Source of the DNA: Glycomyces sp. TRM65418
Lineage (GTDB): Bacteria > Actinomycetota > Actinomycetes > Mycobacteriales > Micromonosporaceae
Direction: 5' to 3'
NCBI RefSeq assembly: GCF_019710475.1
Contig: NZ_JAJFAX010000001.1
Location: forward strand, 558,001 to 622,000
Length of the DNA: 64,000 nucleotides
Of this stretch, positions 63,308 to 64,000 are shown piece by piece. Position 1 is the stretch's first letter, and each line of letters begins with the position of its first letter. The translations under genes were made by a program, and so were the position numbers. Under the pieces are notes generated by a model. It ran no database searches. It was not told the DNA's origin and was given only the letters and a program-made list of their open reading frames with translations.

Positions 63308-64000
63308 CAGCGGATCGGGTGGCCTTCGTTCTTGAGCTCCTGTTTGACCTCGCCGATGCTCACGTCGCCGAAGTGGAAGATCGAGGCGGCGAGCACCGCG
63401 TCCGCGCCCGCGTCGACCGCGGGCGGGAAGTCGGCGGCCTTGCCCGCGCCGCCCGAGGCGATGAGCGGGAGGTCCACGGCCGCGCGCACGGCGGCGATCA
63501 GCGGGAGGTCGAAGCCGCTCTTCGTTCCGTCCGCGTCGATCGAGTTGAGGAGGATCTCCCCCGCGCCCAGCTCGGCCGCTTTCGCGCACCAGGCCACCGC
63601 GTCGATGCCGGTGCGCCGTCGGCCGCCGTGGGTCGTCACTTCCCAGCCGGAGTCGGTGTCCGCGCCTGAGGCGACGTCGGCCGAGAGCACCAGGACCTGG
63701 TTGCCGAACCGGTCGGCGATCTCGGCGATGACTTCCGGGCGGGCGATCGCGGCGGTGTTCACGCCGACCTTGTCGGCTCCGGCGCGCAGGAGCCGGTCGA
63801 CGTCTTCGGGGGTGCGGACGCCGCCGCCGACGGTGAGGGGGATGAAGACCTGTTCGGCGGTGCGCGCGACGACGTCCATCATCGTGCCGCGGTCGTCGGT
63901 CGAGGCGGTGACGTCGAGGAAGGTCAGCTCGTCGGCGCCGGCCGCGTCGTAGGCGGCGGCGAGTGCCACCGGGTCGCCCGCGTCGCGCAGGTTCTCGAAG
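63307..64000 (-). CDS. hisF: imidazole glycerol phosphate synthase cyclase subunit, 5' end cut by window
   Basis: About 231 residues are visible; the frame is open to the window edge and reads [10 protein letters not shown] at the upstream side, which is the normal HisF region about 20 residues from its start. [24 protein letters not shown] and [10 protein letters not shown] complete the TIM-barrel phosphate and active-site motifs. HisF makes the imidazole ring with ammonia from HisH. Its last codons and stop seed a tandem repeat downstream. hisI, normally adjacent, is 11 kb away. Confidence 0.95.
   Translation of the reverse strand, partial: FENLRDAGDPVALAAAYDAAGADELTFLDVTASTDDRGTMMDVVARTAEQVFIPLTVGGGVRTPEDVDRLLRAGADKVGVNTAAIARPEVIAEIADRFGNQVLVLSADVASGADTDSGWEVTTHGGRRRTGIDAVAWCAKAAELGAGEILLNSIDADGTKSGFDLPLIAAVRAAVDLPLIASGGAGKAADFPPAVDAGADAVLAASIFHFGDVSIGEVKQELKNEGHPIR

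Overview
The window is 64 kb of a very GC-rich chromosome (coding regions are almost saturated with G or C at third positions, GTG starts are common) from a filamentous-type actinobacterium. The blocks ahpE-DUF3052-aceE-fasR-fabD-fabH-acpP-fabF, lipA-DUF4191 and hisI-trpP-trpC-trpB-trpA-lgt match actinobacterial (Streptomyces/Mycobacterium-type) gene orders. No tRNA, rRNA, insertion sequence, prophage or CRISPR array was seen. The genus cannot be fixed from the sequence alone.

Layout. 1-3.0 kb: tail of a co-directional cluster of an acyl-CoA dehydrogenase-like flavoprotein (cut by the window edge), a signal-less PhnD/SsuA-type binding-fold protein and a TusA-like/radical SAM fusion; no known pathway was recognised. 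3.3-9.1 kb: carbohydrate ABC importer plus GH35 beta-galactosidase. 9.4-11.7 kb: CDF metal exporter and a secreted pectate lyase whose promoter is covered by a LacI-type palindrome. 11.9-21.3 kb: peroxiredoxin, DUF3052, pyruvate dehydrogenase E1, a thioredoxin with a His-rich tail, and the type II fatty acid synthase operon led by its PucR-type regulator. 21.8-26.4 kb: DUF418 membrane protein, a small membrane protein, and a large PepSY-TM/Dyp-peroxidase fusion. 26.6-33.5 kb: asnB, a two-component system, purC, lipA and DUF4191. 33.7-42.4 kb (all minus strand): DUF3040, dinB, an alkaline-phosphatase-superfamily enzyme, an MMPL transporter with an upstream two-component pair, and a methyltransferase. 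42.8-48.4 kb (minus): envelope glycan genes (WecG/TagA-like transferase, sugar-nucleotide epimerase), a helix-turn-helix protein, GNAT, FAD monooxygenase and lgt. 48.6-52.5 kb (minus): trpA, trpB, trpC, trpP, hisI. 52.5-62.2 kb: RibD-like reductase, BCCT transporter, two quinone-oxidoreductase-like genes, a GlxA/AraC regulator and a heterodimeric ABC exporter. 63.3 kb to the end: hisF (cut by the edge).

How the parts work together. Acetyl-CoA made by AceE feeds the adjacent FAS II operon, with FasR probably acting at nested palindromes in front of fabD. LipA makes lipoate for dehydrogenase complexes. The GH35/ABC operon and the pectate lyase look like plant-polysaccharide use. TrpP-C-B-A and HisI form one tight operon from which trpE is absent, and hisI is separated from hisF by about 11 kb of unrelated genes.

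Most notable observations: (i) the PepSY-TM/Dyp fusion with His-rich segments; (ii) the acyl-CoA dehydrogenase/binding-protein/TusA-radical SAM cluster; (iii) tandem repeats that begin inside the last codons of fabF and hisF and run downstream, with a decayed echo at purC; (iv) 13.5 copies of CCCACG just upstream of the dinB promoter; (v) a recurring TAGGCT/TAGCCT box 6-7 bases before GTG/ATG starts, suggesting widespread leaderless transcription.
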